A DNA stretch of 64,000 nt from Xylaria sp. FL1777 (lineage: Eukaryota; Ascomycota; Sordariomycetes; Xylariales; Xylariaceae). Below the pieces are notes generated by a model that was not told the origin of the DNA, ran no database searches, and saw nothing but the letters and a program-made list of their open reading frames with translations. The stretch covers positions 310,001 through 374,000 of the forward strand of contig MU400526.1 in assembly GCA_022578965.1 (NCBI GenBank), written 5' to 3'. Numbering within the stretch: the first letter of the stretch is position 1; every line of letters begins with the position of its first letter. Shown piece after piece: positions 34,530 through 47,600 of this stretch. A program made the translations under genes and the position numbers.

Positions 34530-37500
34530 GGCGCTTCACTGAGATTCAGGATCCAATTAGCTCTCCACGATTGAAAGGGAAGGGGGGCTGGTTGAGGGCG
34601 GAATTGGACGTGAACATGAAAGATGAAAGGTGGTCGCTAATGTAAGGGGACTTGTGCTGCACGCATTATCTACAACGGCTTAAAACACACAGGGTGCCAA
34701 GACATTCGGTTCGGCAGATAATTCACGGTCGCATCCGCAGAGACGCAGGATGCAATGCGCAGGGGAGACTGGGGAGCAGGACGGTGAAGCGATTGTAAGG
34801 CGGGCACAGATAAGAAAATGGAAGCCGAGCAGGTGGAAGGATGCAATGAGAATTGAAGAGGTTACAGTGTGATGAGTAGTAAGAATATGGATGAGGCCGG
34901 ATGAGGACGGATGACGCTGACTCAAGAGCCGGGGAGAGCTGCTGAGTGTGCTGGGACATGTGTAGGCAGTGTATGATGGGGGCAGTAGCATGAGTACACT
35001 CACCTTACAGAGAAAGAACTCACTGTAAGCACTACAAGCGGTGTTAGAACACGTTGTCGCAGGTAGTATTTACAAGGAAAAAGTCTCGATGCGATGCTTT
35101 AGATCCCGATAGGAAGACGAGTTCGTCCGAGAGTCAACCAGCACTATGAGGTTTGAGGTTTGAGGTTTGAGGTTTGAGATGCAGGATTTGAGATTTGAGA
35201 TGTTAAGGTTGGGTTGGGGGCAGCAAATTGTGGTGTAGGCAGATATAGACAACAATAGTCAATGGGTAATAGTCAGTGGATAATGGACAATGGTCAATGG
35301 TCAATAGTCAATGGTGAAGATTGACGGGGTGAAGGGTGAAGGCGAAAGGCGAAAGGCGTAGTAGGTAAGTACTTGAGGTAGGGTGTGTGGTCTGTGGTGT
35401 GTTAGGTGTGTTAGGTATGTGTGGTAGTTGTAGTTGTGGTTGTAGTTTGTAGTGTGTGGTGAATGAAACAGTGGGTGCGATGCGCGAGTGAAAGAAGAAA
35501 AAATACTACCACCACCACCTGAGAAAACATACATTGATTGAATTGAGCTATGCAAACCCAATTGGGAACAACGGAGTACAATACAGCTACCTGGGTAGTT
35601 ACCCTACTATCTCCAGGTATCTGTCTTCCTGCTTGTAAATCTACAATTGGAACTTGAAGCACGGTGGGTATTACTTGTAAAGAAGCAGAATGGAAGAACG
35701 ATAAGAAAAACCCACAGGATCGAGCTAGCCTCTCAGGTAGGTGCAGTGCGCTAGACAGGTTGGTATCTCTTCAAGTTACAATTAGGGAACTCAATGCTGC
35801 CTCTCCACATGCTTTGTACCACTTGACGCTACTGGGTAAAAGCTAGCCTAATGCGCCTGCTAAGTACCGAAATGAGCTCTGGAAAAGGTAGTATACTGTC
35901 GCATTTTATCTAAATCCGTTCTGATCGGCAGTGCTTGCATTCCAACAACATCCAACCCCTAATTTATCTAGATAGAGCGAAGGCATTGAGAGGTTATTCC
36001 AGTTGAAGACGCTAATCAAGTGATCTTGATGAAAGAAGTTTCTTGGTCATATTCTGCACAATTTCGACCACCATGTCATCATCTCTATATTAGGACATAG
36101 ATGAGGAGACCAAGCCTTACTAGAGGGAAATCCTGAGGTCTTGATCTTACTCATCATTCTCACCGGATCGGGTCATTCTATCACGATTCCCACAGCTTCC
36201 AGAGACATAAAACCACCGACCACACTTTCTCAGGCGTGGTATCTCAATTGCCTTTTTGTAAAAGCAATCTTCTCCGTCTTTTAAAAACAGAAAACGCATA
36301 CGGAAGTGTGGCGACGACTACTAGCTCTCGCAGAAGTCCTTTCACGAGGTCTCGACGGCCTTTCACGACTGAAAATATGCGTCGCCATGGCGTTCAGAAG
36401 CAAGGCTGGTGAAGGCAATGCCAGTGATTCCTACCGACTAAGTTAGCTAAACTTGATAGATCAGCCGTAGGAAAACTCTTCATTCGAGGCCGGAGGAGCG
36501 TCAGCCATGTTGTTGTTAATGGCCCCAGAATTAACGCTGATTTGCCATTCTTAGAACTTGAACTTCTCGTAGGGAACACCTCCAATTTGCCCTACACCAT
36601 GATTACCCGACTCATGATTACCTACCCGATTGGAAATAGGAGTATTATTACCTGTTTCTTATCTAACGACGGGACAGATGCAACTCTCGCCAGGCCCCCT
36701 GGGAGCATAGTGATGTAACTCGTATCATTAGCTCACTAGTAAATAGCATAACGGAATTATCTTTTCTCAATTATTCGTCTATGCTCTAGCTGCCATCGGA
36801 AGCATCAGGACTATAAGAGATTCCATTGACGCAAATGGTGTAAGTCACAGGGTCCAGGATGTGTTGTAGGGCCAAGACACTTCTAATCTTCCGGTCTCTC
36901 ATCGATTAACTCGCCACAATTTAGGGTATTAATGTTTATTCCAATAAGGGAATTTATCTCTTTAATACCTAGCGCACCTACTCTGAGCTTAAGCAAGTCT
37001 GCACCTCCGGACCTTAACAGACAATCTCAAGATCCTGTCAGGGAGGCCGCGTCTTTTTTCTTCTTCTCATACACGCTAAGACAAAGAACAGGTTCCTATG
37101 AAATGGTGAAGTGCCTGGCTATGTGACGAGCGGATGAGTAGGGTGCTACTATACAAAATGAATAGTAATGCGATAAGAGTGAAAGGGTTAGCATCCAGGG
37201 CTTTCTCGAGATAAGGTTATGCAAGGAGAGTATCTGACTTGGCTTCTATGTCCTACAATGTCGTCGCTAGAGCCTAGACAGTTTTGACATAGCTTGTCCG
37301 AGACGGCCTGCTCTTGTTGATTCCGCTCCAACCTATTCTCATTGACGGTAGTGGTGTGATTGTAAAGACTATATCCTCAACGCTATAGTGTGAGAATCTG
37401 CCACGAAGGCACCGGTGGTTATCACGATGTCTGAGCCAACAGCAAGGAATGTAAGCGCTGATGGCTAAAGCGACCATAGGAATTGTTCATACTGACTTTC

Positions 37501-40500
37501 CCCTAATCTCGATGAATGAATATTCTTTCCTCGTCATAAAGACGTCGGTCATTTAGTCGAAGCTACGTCTTACTTATATTAACCTAGCACTAACAGGCTT
37601 AAAGGGAATGAAAACCATGGCGGCGTTCAAGTAACCTTCCATGGTAGCGAATCTCAGTCTTAGGAATCGATGATATTGCCGAGTAGTGGCAGGACAGAAA
37701 CACCAGTGTTGGGGATAGTCATGTTCCAAGTCATACAAATGCCGCTTCAGTATCAGCTACTACCCACGGAGTTACAGGATCTTCTCTCATTAGCATCACC
37801 GCAGAATTAAAAAATCAACATGGGGTTACTTACTATTAACTCATTACCGATACGGCAGTCTGTAATGGGGTTTAGGCGCAAATCACTCGTGGGCCCAAGA
37901 CTTGAGACCTCATATCCTCGCAGTGATACTGTGCCAACCCTAGCAGATGTCGATAACCTCCTATAAATCTTAAATCAAGTAAAGCTACGGCTAGGCCAAC
38001 ATGTTGCGATATTACTTCATTTTTCGAAACGTCAAGTCTATCTACGCAGTCTTCAGCAGCAAAATTCGAAGCACCTGACAGCAAGGCTGCTCCCAGCATA
38101 CTTAACAGAATGCTTTAGATAGTATAACTCTAGATAGTTAATCATTACTTCCTAATACCAGCTAGGTATTCGCGCTCTCCCTTGTAGAGCAGGATTAGTG
38201 GAACATGTTAAGCGAATGATAAGGGCCTAGATTAAATTTCTGACGTCAAACGATCTGATTTGAAACTCGGAGTATAAAATAGCAATTTGTACAATACGCG
38301 GCACTACAGATTTGGTGTTAATAGATACTATTTCCATACCCTAGGCTTACTTGGCTCAGAACTACTATCTGTAACGATCTCGAAGCCCATGGCACTGCTA
38401 AAACCTTGTGCTCTCTAAAATTAGGCGGCGTGGCACTTTAATTATACTCGTTAGACATTGTATTAGCTAACCGCACGCACCTAGATCTTCAAGTTAATGC
38501 CCACCTTGTTGCTAACATGATTAACTTTGATAAATATTTCTGACAAGCCCCGAAAAGTCTTCTCCCAGATATCTACAAGACAGCCGCTATGCTTGAGTTT
38601 CTATTTTATCCTACCCCAGACAGAGCGGCTACAATAAACTATCATACCATACTCCTATACTCTAGAATACAAGTCTTAGGGTCTGGTCCTACTTCGGCAA
38701 TTTTGCATGCAGGCGAGAGTCTATCTCGACCCTTAGCACCGTCATTATGTTATTGCCATGCACAAACATTGAGCAGCAACGAGCAGCAATGGTAAGCAGT
38801 AATCACGGAGCAACAAACACCCTACAGTCGTTGTATAACATAGATGATCTACCTCTGGTCTCGCTACTTATAACGAGCTATTCAAGACCTAGATCTGCAA
38901 ACAAACAGACGAAATATATTGGTATCTTCATTGTAGACCTGAATACCCAAAGAACCAAAGAACATATCGTGCACTCTAGGAGTTATCAAAATGAAACAAT
39001 TCCTGTCTCGCTCTAAGCTGTCAAGAGAAGCCTTGCCAATGAACAAGTATAATCTACGATTTCATGTATGACTTAGATTACGTCCCGCCTGTCAAAGCTA
39101 GCGAGACATATCACGTAGCATAACGTACACCAATAATCCAAGCCCGGACCCTCATGTATAAATACCGGATATTCCACCTATCGCATCTAACATTCAAATT
39201 AGATTAGGAAAAAGCAGGCTAGTCATGTAACAAGAACTCAGGTAGATATATTCGAGTTCGTACGTAGTAGTATGCTGGGAGTGTCAATAGATAGATACTA
39301 TGGCAACCTCAAGTCGAACAGAATCATCCCTTGCGCTTTCCACTACGAACAGCAGACAGTTAGTGAAGCAACAAGTGTGGATAAATCTCTTGTTGTCAAG
39401 ACACCTCAGGATCTTAGGCTAGGTACTAGACGGTTAGACCTAAAGATAGCAAAAGCTGAGTTCCTCGTGGAATGCTAATGGTGATGACGGGGTCATATGT
39501 GTGGGTGGGTTGCTGGGATTACAGGTTGCTACCGCAAACACCACTGTGGCGTTATCTACCTACCTACTTGTGGCTAAGTAGATTGCAGGTGCAAAGATCA
39601 TAGACCAAACAATCTTCGCTACACACGAAACGCCTTCTTTGTTCTAGAAGGCGTGACGCGTGGGCTTCCTGCGCAGCGGCCACGTGCATCCGAGGAGACG
39701 AGACGAGACCGACGATTCGTCAACAGTAGCGAATATGACTAGTCGTCTAACTACTACACCAGCTTTCAAGACCGAGAGCACACAAACCTGATCTTGAGAA
39801 TTTCTATGCCAAAAATATATTTCCGCGCGTGACGGTGTGTGCTTCATACTACGTAAGTATGTATGGTATTGGGCTCTCGATGAATAATAGCCAAGCACAG
39901 GGATGCGTTGTGATTGTTTCTGTTGTCATCCGTCATTCTACAAGTGTAACGTCATAGCACGTGGGAGAAAATGTATAATTTCAACACCTACGGTGAACTC
40001 TTGTCCTTGGTAGCAAATATGATTGCGTAGAGAGCATCGTGGTGGCAATACTGCTAATTTTCTTGCGCCAAGCAGTATATTAACAAATCTCCGTAGCTAT
40101 GGGTATGGGTTAGATTGCTTCTGAAGCCGCCGTCTTGCACACAAAAAAAAACAATCATACGTTAGGTTGGGGTTGTTTCCTCATTATTTTCGTATTCTCC
40201 ATGGATGTCGGTGCAAGTTTGCATACACAACTCATCTCTGTCGTCTGCCGTTTGTTCTGCGATAGACCAAAAAAAGAAGAGTAACAATCAAAAATGCGTT
40301 CTGGAGTAGCTGTTTGTAGCGATTAAAACAGCTATGACTGTGTTTAGCAGTTAATTACAAGGCGTCGTAGCAATGTATTACCAGATGAGACAAATAAAAA
40401 ACTCAGACCGCTATCAGGCCGCCAGCAGTCCCATGGACGATATTCTTCAAACATACATACATACGACATATCATCTAGGGCAACAAATAACTTAATTGCC

Positions 40501-43061
40501 ATCTGTACGTGGGTTCAGGACCCCTGGGCTGCCAACGAAGATAACCAAGAGTTTACCCTGGTAGCAACATGTAGACAATGGCCCTTCCCCTCTGATCAAG
40601 ACGGTAAAGGCCCACCAGGCAGCATCACTGTGTGAAGCCCGAGTATATTGAGAGGTGACTGAAAGATGTTGAAGCATGTCGAAGTGCCAACAACTAAGCA
40701 TGTCTCCATAAACGCATGCTGGTGTAGTGTAAATTAACCCATCTTGAGCGAGGAGACATTAGGGCAAGAATAGTGCCCGCCCAGTCCTCTAAATTTTGTT
40801 TGGTGCGCATACTTACTGCGTAGATGCACGCCCGGGATGGTGTTGTTTAAAAGGGTACGAAGAAGGGACAAGGGGCACACACTGTGAGAGAAGAATGCGA
40901 TGGCGTGAGAACACGCAGTCGAAAACCGAAGGCAGCGAAAATCTGGGTAAAGGCGCCCGACCCCGATATTCTAGAAAACGAGGCTTGGTCGATGGGACTG
41001 TGCAAAATCATCCCTCCCTCGGGCCAGGTGTCATTGGTAGAGTGCGTGACGCCTCGGTCAGGAGATATTTTCTGATCTCAAGATTGCACGATTTTCGCAA
41101 CGATCAGATAATTCATTGGCCAGGGGCACCTATGAGGAGGCCCCGTTTTCCCCGCCAAGGTCGCCCGATATGTTCTGGCACGATTTGCTCAAATGCTGGT
41201 TGACCTACATCTGGCCGTACATGATTCGCAATCTGGCCTGTCTACAGGATGGACCTCTCGCCACTGGTAGATTCAGATGCATGCAGGACGCGCGCATTAG
41301 GCGGTGTTTTTTCTCATCGTGTCCCTGTACGCGGTCACAGCTTCGGTCGCAGCAAGAGGGTCGACATGCGCGATGGGGTGCCGTTTGACATGCCTGAGCA
41401 GATGCTGAGGTCGTGTTATTATCCACCGCTGAATCGACAACGGTTCGGGCCCCTTGTTTCTGAGATACCGCACCTTGGACAGTCGGCCTTCGGACGTGGA
41501 TTCACCGCGTTCGTCTAATTTCTCATATACAAGGTATGTAGACTGCGTCTGGTCGCTGCAGGGCGACTGTTTAGTCCAGAACAACTCGCGTTCCATGCCA
41601 TCAAGTACCACACCAAGAACAATTCGGTGGAAAGGCGGCTCAATTTTCCGCTTGCGCGCCAAGGGCCTAGAGGGCCACCTCTCATGCGGGCTTGTGTGTA
41701 GGTAGACAGACTGGCACAGACAGTACACCACGGTAGAAATTGGAGCTTTCCCCGAGCTTGCTGCAGACAAGTCAATGTCTAATAAATCCATAGTGTAGTG
41801 TACGTATACTAAGTAGCGGACGCTTGTATTTGGTTTCATTTGTTTGAATTCTTCCGTGTGGCGTTGTGTCTGTGTCGACCGAGTCTCTCGACCGGTCTGC
41901 AAGGATGTCTCCAGTCGACCGGCCCCGAAGCTTTAGCGAATATGCAATACCGGCAGAGCGAATGCACGCTGGGGAGCAATTAATTCGTCGTGCAAGGTGT
42001 GCTAGATTGAGGAGGATGTGCGCCATGTTTTTTATTTCAATGCAGTTGCGACATATCCCTCAATAACGCGCTACTGGCATGTTCCTGTGCAACTACGACG
42101 GCAGATCGCCTGACAGTCGATCATGCAGTAACCCGATGCTAATATACATGTCCCCGTCTGTAGATACATCTGCGCCGTATGCCTCCGTTATCTCGAGAGC
42201 ATAAGGTCCATGGATCGGTATGCTCGCGGTGGACGGTCACTGTGCGGATCAGAAGTTCAGACGCATCCGTTGGAGTACCTCCGAGGATCCGTCCCTTATA
42301 GTGCTTGTCGAACTTGTTGGAGTTGATATAAAGACGCAGGCAAGCGTTCTTACTGCGTAGACCCTCAAAGACTAAAGCTGTGAATGAGTAGACGCGTTGA
42401 AACGCTGCACTGCGACCATCCTAACCTGGTCTCGCACCGAGACCGGCTAAAAGTGCTGACGTGGTTGAACACTCAGTGGAGTGGTTTGATATTCTAAATC
42501 CCTTCCGCAACACGCTGTTCAGGCACAAATCGCCGGTAGCAACAGTGGCTCAAAGTTCAAGGAACTATCCGTCCTTAAATTTTACCAGCTTGTACGATGT
42601 TTTTTTCCCCTTAATGAAAGGTGGGTCAAAAAATGAGGAGACTTGGAGGGGGGGAAATTCAACAAATAGTCCACATTACGCGACTAGGGCATTACCGCTT
42701 TTACATATGTATACAAATACTAATATAGGTAGCATGGTGGATGTCTTGTCGAGTGTGGATGGTATCCCGTCGCACGGTCTTTCCGGCCCATCTGCTCGGT
42801 GGTATTCACCATAGATCCCCCGGACCTAGCGCGTTGCAAGAACCGGGCAGTGGAGCGAGACGGTGGATGTGGCGAAGACGGTATCAGGTCAGTTCGATGG
42901 GTGTTAAGCCCCATCTGTGGAGCTGCAGACGGGTCTCTACCGTACCTACCCATACCTAGGAACATGTACAAGCCCAGGCTGCATGCAAATGTTGTGAAAT
43001 AGCCCTCACCTCGGTTGAGCCAGCATCGGGCAGCAAGCGAGCCTAACAGATCGAGGTGGCT
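34530..43061. other. 8.5-kb gene desert
   Basis: No gene is supported. 35100-35460 contains successive low-complexity tracts: a TTTGAGG heptamer repeat, a degenerate CAATGGT/CAATAGT repeat and a GT-rich stretch. 35900-39500 is AT-leaning with closed frames. The longest frame is a 201-codon minus-strand stretch at 41297-41902 with no domain. TACCTA/TAGGTA words are scattered. Confidence 0.5.
35148..35201. repeat. TTTGAGG heptamer tandem repeat
   Basis: Four clean TTTGAGG units followed by two degenerate TTTGAGA units, about 600 bp upstream of the BTB-bromodomain start. It may be promoter low-complexity DNA. It is not telomeric. Confidence 0.8.
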
Positions 43062-44601
43062 CTACGGGGTATCGCCATGCCTCTGTTGTTCGTGTCCAGA
43101 GTGTGACGATGACACAGGTGTCGCGTTGCCGCATGGCGATATTTCCGCCGTCAAGTTGTCGTCTTCCTCAGCACGACCAAGAAGAAGATCCTCGCTTCCT
43201 TGCCACTGTGGTGGCATATTAGGCATTTCTGCTTCATCCTCATCTTCCCACCCATAATCTTCCCCTTCGCTGTCCGCGATCTCATAGTCGGTTTCATCAA
43301 ACTTTCGCTTCTGACGCCGGGGGTTTGTGGCAAGCGCCAAGGACGCCTGACTGGCTTCCAAATCCAATCCAACAAGGCCGCCCTATTCAACTTAATATGA
43401 AGATGACAAGTCACAGCCGGGTTGTAACGTACATTGCAGATTTCGAATGGGAATACCCAGCCAAAACCATTATGGCTAACTTGGCCATTGCTCTTTTGCA
43501 CACCGACGAGGCGTACGTTACGCAGCTCTGCATCAACCGTTATCCAATCTTGGAAAAGCACCAACCGAGTGGCCAGACCTTGCTCCCATGTAGAGGCGTT
43601 GATAGCTGGAATGATTGTGGCACCATGTTCAACCTGCATTCTCGTGGCACATTGGTTTATGACTACTATGAGAAGATCTTGAGTGGCCGAAAGTTTCTGT
43701 AGTGCTGAGGTTATGGACTGAAGAACTTGGAGACGTCTGGTGGCAGAGCTAGGACCTACGAACATAGGGTCAATATTAAACGAGCTAAATAGTCAACCCT
43801 ATTTCTAGAGATAGCTACCTTTGTGGTTTCGGTGAGGATCGAGATTCTTCGGAAAAGTACGGTTTATTAAACCGGAGAATCCGTCAATTACTACGAGGGA
43901 CGTGCCATTAGGAACACTGGATGCCCCTGGCTTGCAAAGAAGTCCAATGAGGTGTGCGAGAGTTGGGGTGAAATAGTGAACAAGGTTGGCTATAGCGTCA
44001 GTTGCATTCAAGGAAGTCGTGGTCCCTACTGAAGAGGAGCAGGACAAGCCCACTACTTTACTCAGCCTGTGATGGCACGGAGGATTAAACGTGTCTGCTC
44101 GTCGTGTTTATTAGATCAATCTAAAAGATGGATACCTTCAAGGCAGAAGGGGAACCGACCTACCCAGACAACCTTACAGCCATCCAGTAATGTGTTGGTT
44201 GCAATCTGCATGCTATGGATAGGTAAGCACATCGAACAGGCTAGATGGTGTCTAGACTGGGACCGTACGCAAATGTTGTCTTTCCGGAAGCCGGAGGTCC
44301 CCAAACTTCTATAATCTGGCCTTTCTGAAAACCTCGATGGCGCTGCGGCTCATCGCGATCCTCCAGAGATACGTCGGCCAATGCCCTATCCAGAGCATCT
44401 AATCCAGTAGGGATAAACTGTCGCTTATCGGTCTTGAGGTCATCGAAGGCTTGTGCTGCAGAAATTGTAGGTAGCCGATCTAGCGTGAATCAGAGACGTG
44501 CTGTCACGCAGAAACATGTTGTTATCGTCGTCACACTCACGAGTAGAAGTAAAGTCGAAGCTTGACACATCCTTGCCGTGGATCGACTCGTATTTGTCCA
44601 T
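43062..44601 (-). CDS. Rad51-paralog recombination-repair protein (Rad55-like)
   Basis: Six exons on the minus strand, 44601-44541, 44479-44269, 44212-44160, 44094-43819, 43755-43433 and 43382-43062, give 414 residues; all junctions keep frame. The RecA fold is clear: FIPTGLDALDRAL, the Walker A loop GPPASGKTTF split by an intron before AMQIA, KVVWVDTFNP at strand 2, the Walker B-like strand TSLVVIDGFSGL, and DLLIVVINQCATRM with WEQGLATRLVLFQDW. The final exon is a non-conserved acidic tail (DETDYEIADSEGEDYG). Rad51 paralogs stabilise Rad51 filaments and mediate strand exchange. The size, the TGLxALD start and the GPPxSGKTT loop suggest the fungal Rad55/Rhp55 group, but Rad57 or another KaiC-like paralog is not excluded. 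The short 53-nt third exon shows how intron-dense it is. Confidence 0.85.
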
Positions 44602-47600
44602 ATTGCCTCGTGAAAAAGAATGCAGCCGGATGCGACGTTGCCTACATGGTTTCTTGCACGGTAATCTTCAGACGTATCTATGCTCTTCAAGTTCACAATG
44701 TCTGTTTGAGCGCAACTTCCGAAGCACGGGACCCCTGATTAGCATGTGTGATGGATGTAGGTATGTATGTGATAAGTTCCGGTCTCGCGACGGGTGACGT
44801 TGCCTCCGAACACATCAATATTATGATAGGTAGGCAGATTACAGCGCGTCAAGGGCGCCTCTGGCACGTGATGTTTTAGGTACCTTAAGTACCTATAGCC
44901 CATACCTCAGGTACCTCCTACAGGTCGGTAGCTGGTATGGGTGTACTTATGTATCTGCTACGTACCCCGGTCCCAAACCACCCGCTAGATCACCGAACTC
45001 CAACATGAGGCTCAAAATGTTGGGGTCGACTACTGTACGTCTGTATTTAACGTTCAATGCCTGTCTACCTATGAATTAGATCTTCATAATATGAAGGCCT
45101 AGCTAGAGGCAAGCACATAAATAACAACAGTGGCATGATAACACTCCCACGTTGCGTGAGACACAGATAAGTTGAACTGAATATCACTACTATGGAACTA
45201 TTGGAGCACGCAGTGTATGATGAAGCCGCGGCTATTGGTATATCGATAGGAGCAAGGGAATAATCGGCGTTATTGACGCCATTCCCGAATGGAGAAAGGA
45301 GCAAGGAGCTCAACGAGTCCTATACCTGGATGATAGTGTGGGGTTACGCATTACTTATCCTGGGTTCTCGTCGCCAGTAAGTCTTCATCCACAGCGCCAC
45401 TTTACGCACGGTAGGTTGGGTAGCTACCTAGGTAATCTGGATGCTTGAATTGCTTTAGGGACTTTCTCAAATTCCCGAGGTAGATAATGCTCATTCTGCG
45501 ATATCAGTAAACACCGGAACGAGTATATAGCTATTCGACTTCCTAGTACCTAAGCCTCTATCTACACTAAAAGATAGAAGGCAGAGGGGCGAGTGCTAGT
45601 TTAATAAGGATATCAAGTGAGTAGGGTAGTAAGTATGTGCTCAGGCTCTTATCGTCACGTAAACTAGATAGCGAGAACCACACTATATACATGTAGCTAC
45701 TTAGCTTCCCCCTCCCCTCTACTCCGTACACTAGCCTTATGGACCAAAGGATACCAGGGTTGGGCGGCCCGAATGAATTCTGTTAGACGCAGTTACATGT
45801 GTACTATTCGTAAGGGAATTTCTTCACCTGGTAGGGCACGTGGTGGCTCTAATGGTCTTTGGGTGATTTCACCGAGCGCCGGCCCGTTTGCTGGACTGGC
45901 CAACTCTGGGGATAATATCGCCCTATACTAGTAGGTATTGTGTACAGTAGTACACCGGTAAGAGAACGTACATAGTATAGTGTACAGTGACGACAGCAAG
46001 GGGCGGATGAGCCTCAATACTGTGGTTGTATCGCGCGCGTATCAGACTGCGGCGGTTCTAGACCTCGCTATCGCTCCTCGCTTCGATCATGATTGCCGCC
46101 CACCCGACGACGGCAAGGGTATCCTAACAATACAAAAGCGTTTCGTGAGCGAGACTGCAATCAGCACGGGAGACGATGCCACTAGCCCCAGGAAATCAGT
46201 CCCTCGGGCAGAGCAAACGTGTTGGCTAGCAATAGTCGGGGTTGAGCATCGCTACTAGTATAGATTAAGGAGGCAGAAACGAGAGCTTCGGTAAGGTATC
46301 TTGTAGAGACGTACTTACATGTACTGAGCAGGTAGGAATGCCTACCCTAACTACCGGTATCCAATTGATTGAATTTCGGTGGTACCGGTATTTGGCCCAG
46401 TAAAATACGTGGGTAGCGAGACCGAGGGTTTTCAGGAGTCCCCTCGGAGCCCCAAAACGGGGCGGGTAGCGTACGCGTGGAGGACCGACTCTCGGCTCTC
46501 ATTGGCTCAAGCTGCCCTGGCGGCCATATCAAAGGGCGTCCGCATGTATCGATGTCACCTTTGAGGATCACCTACAGGGGCTTTGATGCAGGTACGAGGT
46601 GTGCTACAGTTTTGTGTTGGGGCAGAGTTTCAACGCGGGTTTGCCGATACCATGCACGTACGTAGTACACATACGCAGCATAACAACTCTCCAATATCAG
46701 CCAACGCGCACTGCGTACGCAGCACACACAGGAAGACTAGATGTGTATGAGTTTAGGGTTTCTCGGGAGCATTTCTGCTCACAACTAGGTATATAGGCAT
46801 CTACTGAGTACTTATGCTGGAGGAGGTACCTATGTAGGTAGTTTCTATATATATGTATTTATAATAATGCAAGTAGATAAGGCAGGGAATACGCCATTGG
46901 AATATTCCAACTGCCTAAGAACTAGGTACCTATCGGCATTTCGGGGTATTACGGGGCCTATTACGGGTCCCGTCACAGGTTACCCGAGGAGGGACAAAAG
47001 GTCCTGAGGAGAAATTCTTACCGAGTACCTTGGTGCCACGATCTACGGTACGGACATAGCCTTACATAACGGTTCACATGCAACAATTATCTAGAGTCCC
47101 GACAAACAAGTCGTCCTCGTCATATTCAAATATTTAAGTTCAAAAACCCGGGGTATCCAACGACTAGCTGCACTAATAGAACTTTTGGGGAGTTGACCCC
47201 AGACTAGTGTATGATAAGAAATCATATGCATACATTACATTTTCTTGGCATGTTCTCAAATAGTGAAGAATTCTAGACCGTAGCATGTCTGTGTATTACT
47301 TAAAAAGAGTTCTTTTATGTACTGTGGGGAGAATCAACGAACATGGGGGTCCCAAGTTATTTACTTCGCTATGGTAGTAGCTCTCTGCGTTCGCCTAGCC
47401 ATAGCTGTATACAACCTACCTGACTCGTTCCTGTTCATCGTAGAACATCAAGGTAGGTGTGGAGTGCTGGCTCGCAACTATATATCTTAGTATTATTGCT
47501 ACGTTGTACAGTCGTGGGTTGGCACATCTTATTCACAGCGGGACAGAGCAATCAGATGTTAGAGGGTTAGAGGACCTACGCATAGATAATCCAGCAGCGC

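Noticed and set aside
41297..41902. 201-codon open frame on the minus strand
   Set aside because: No recognisable domain, low-quality composition, several overlapping frames of similar openness; in a gene-free region this is likely chance.
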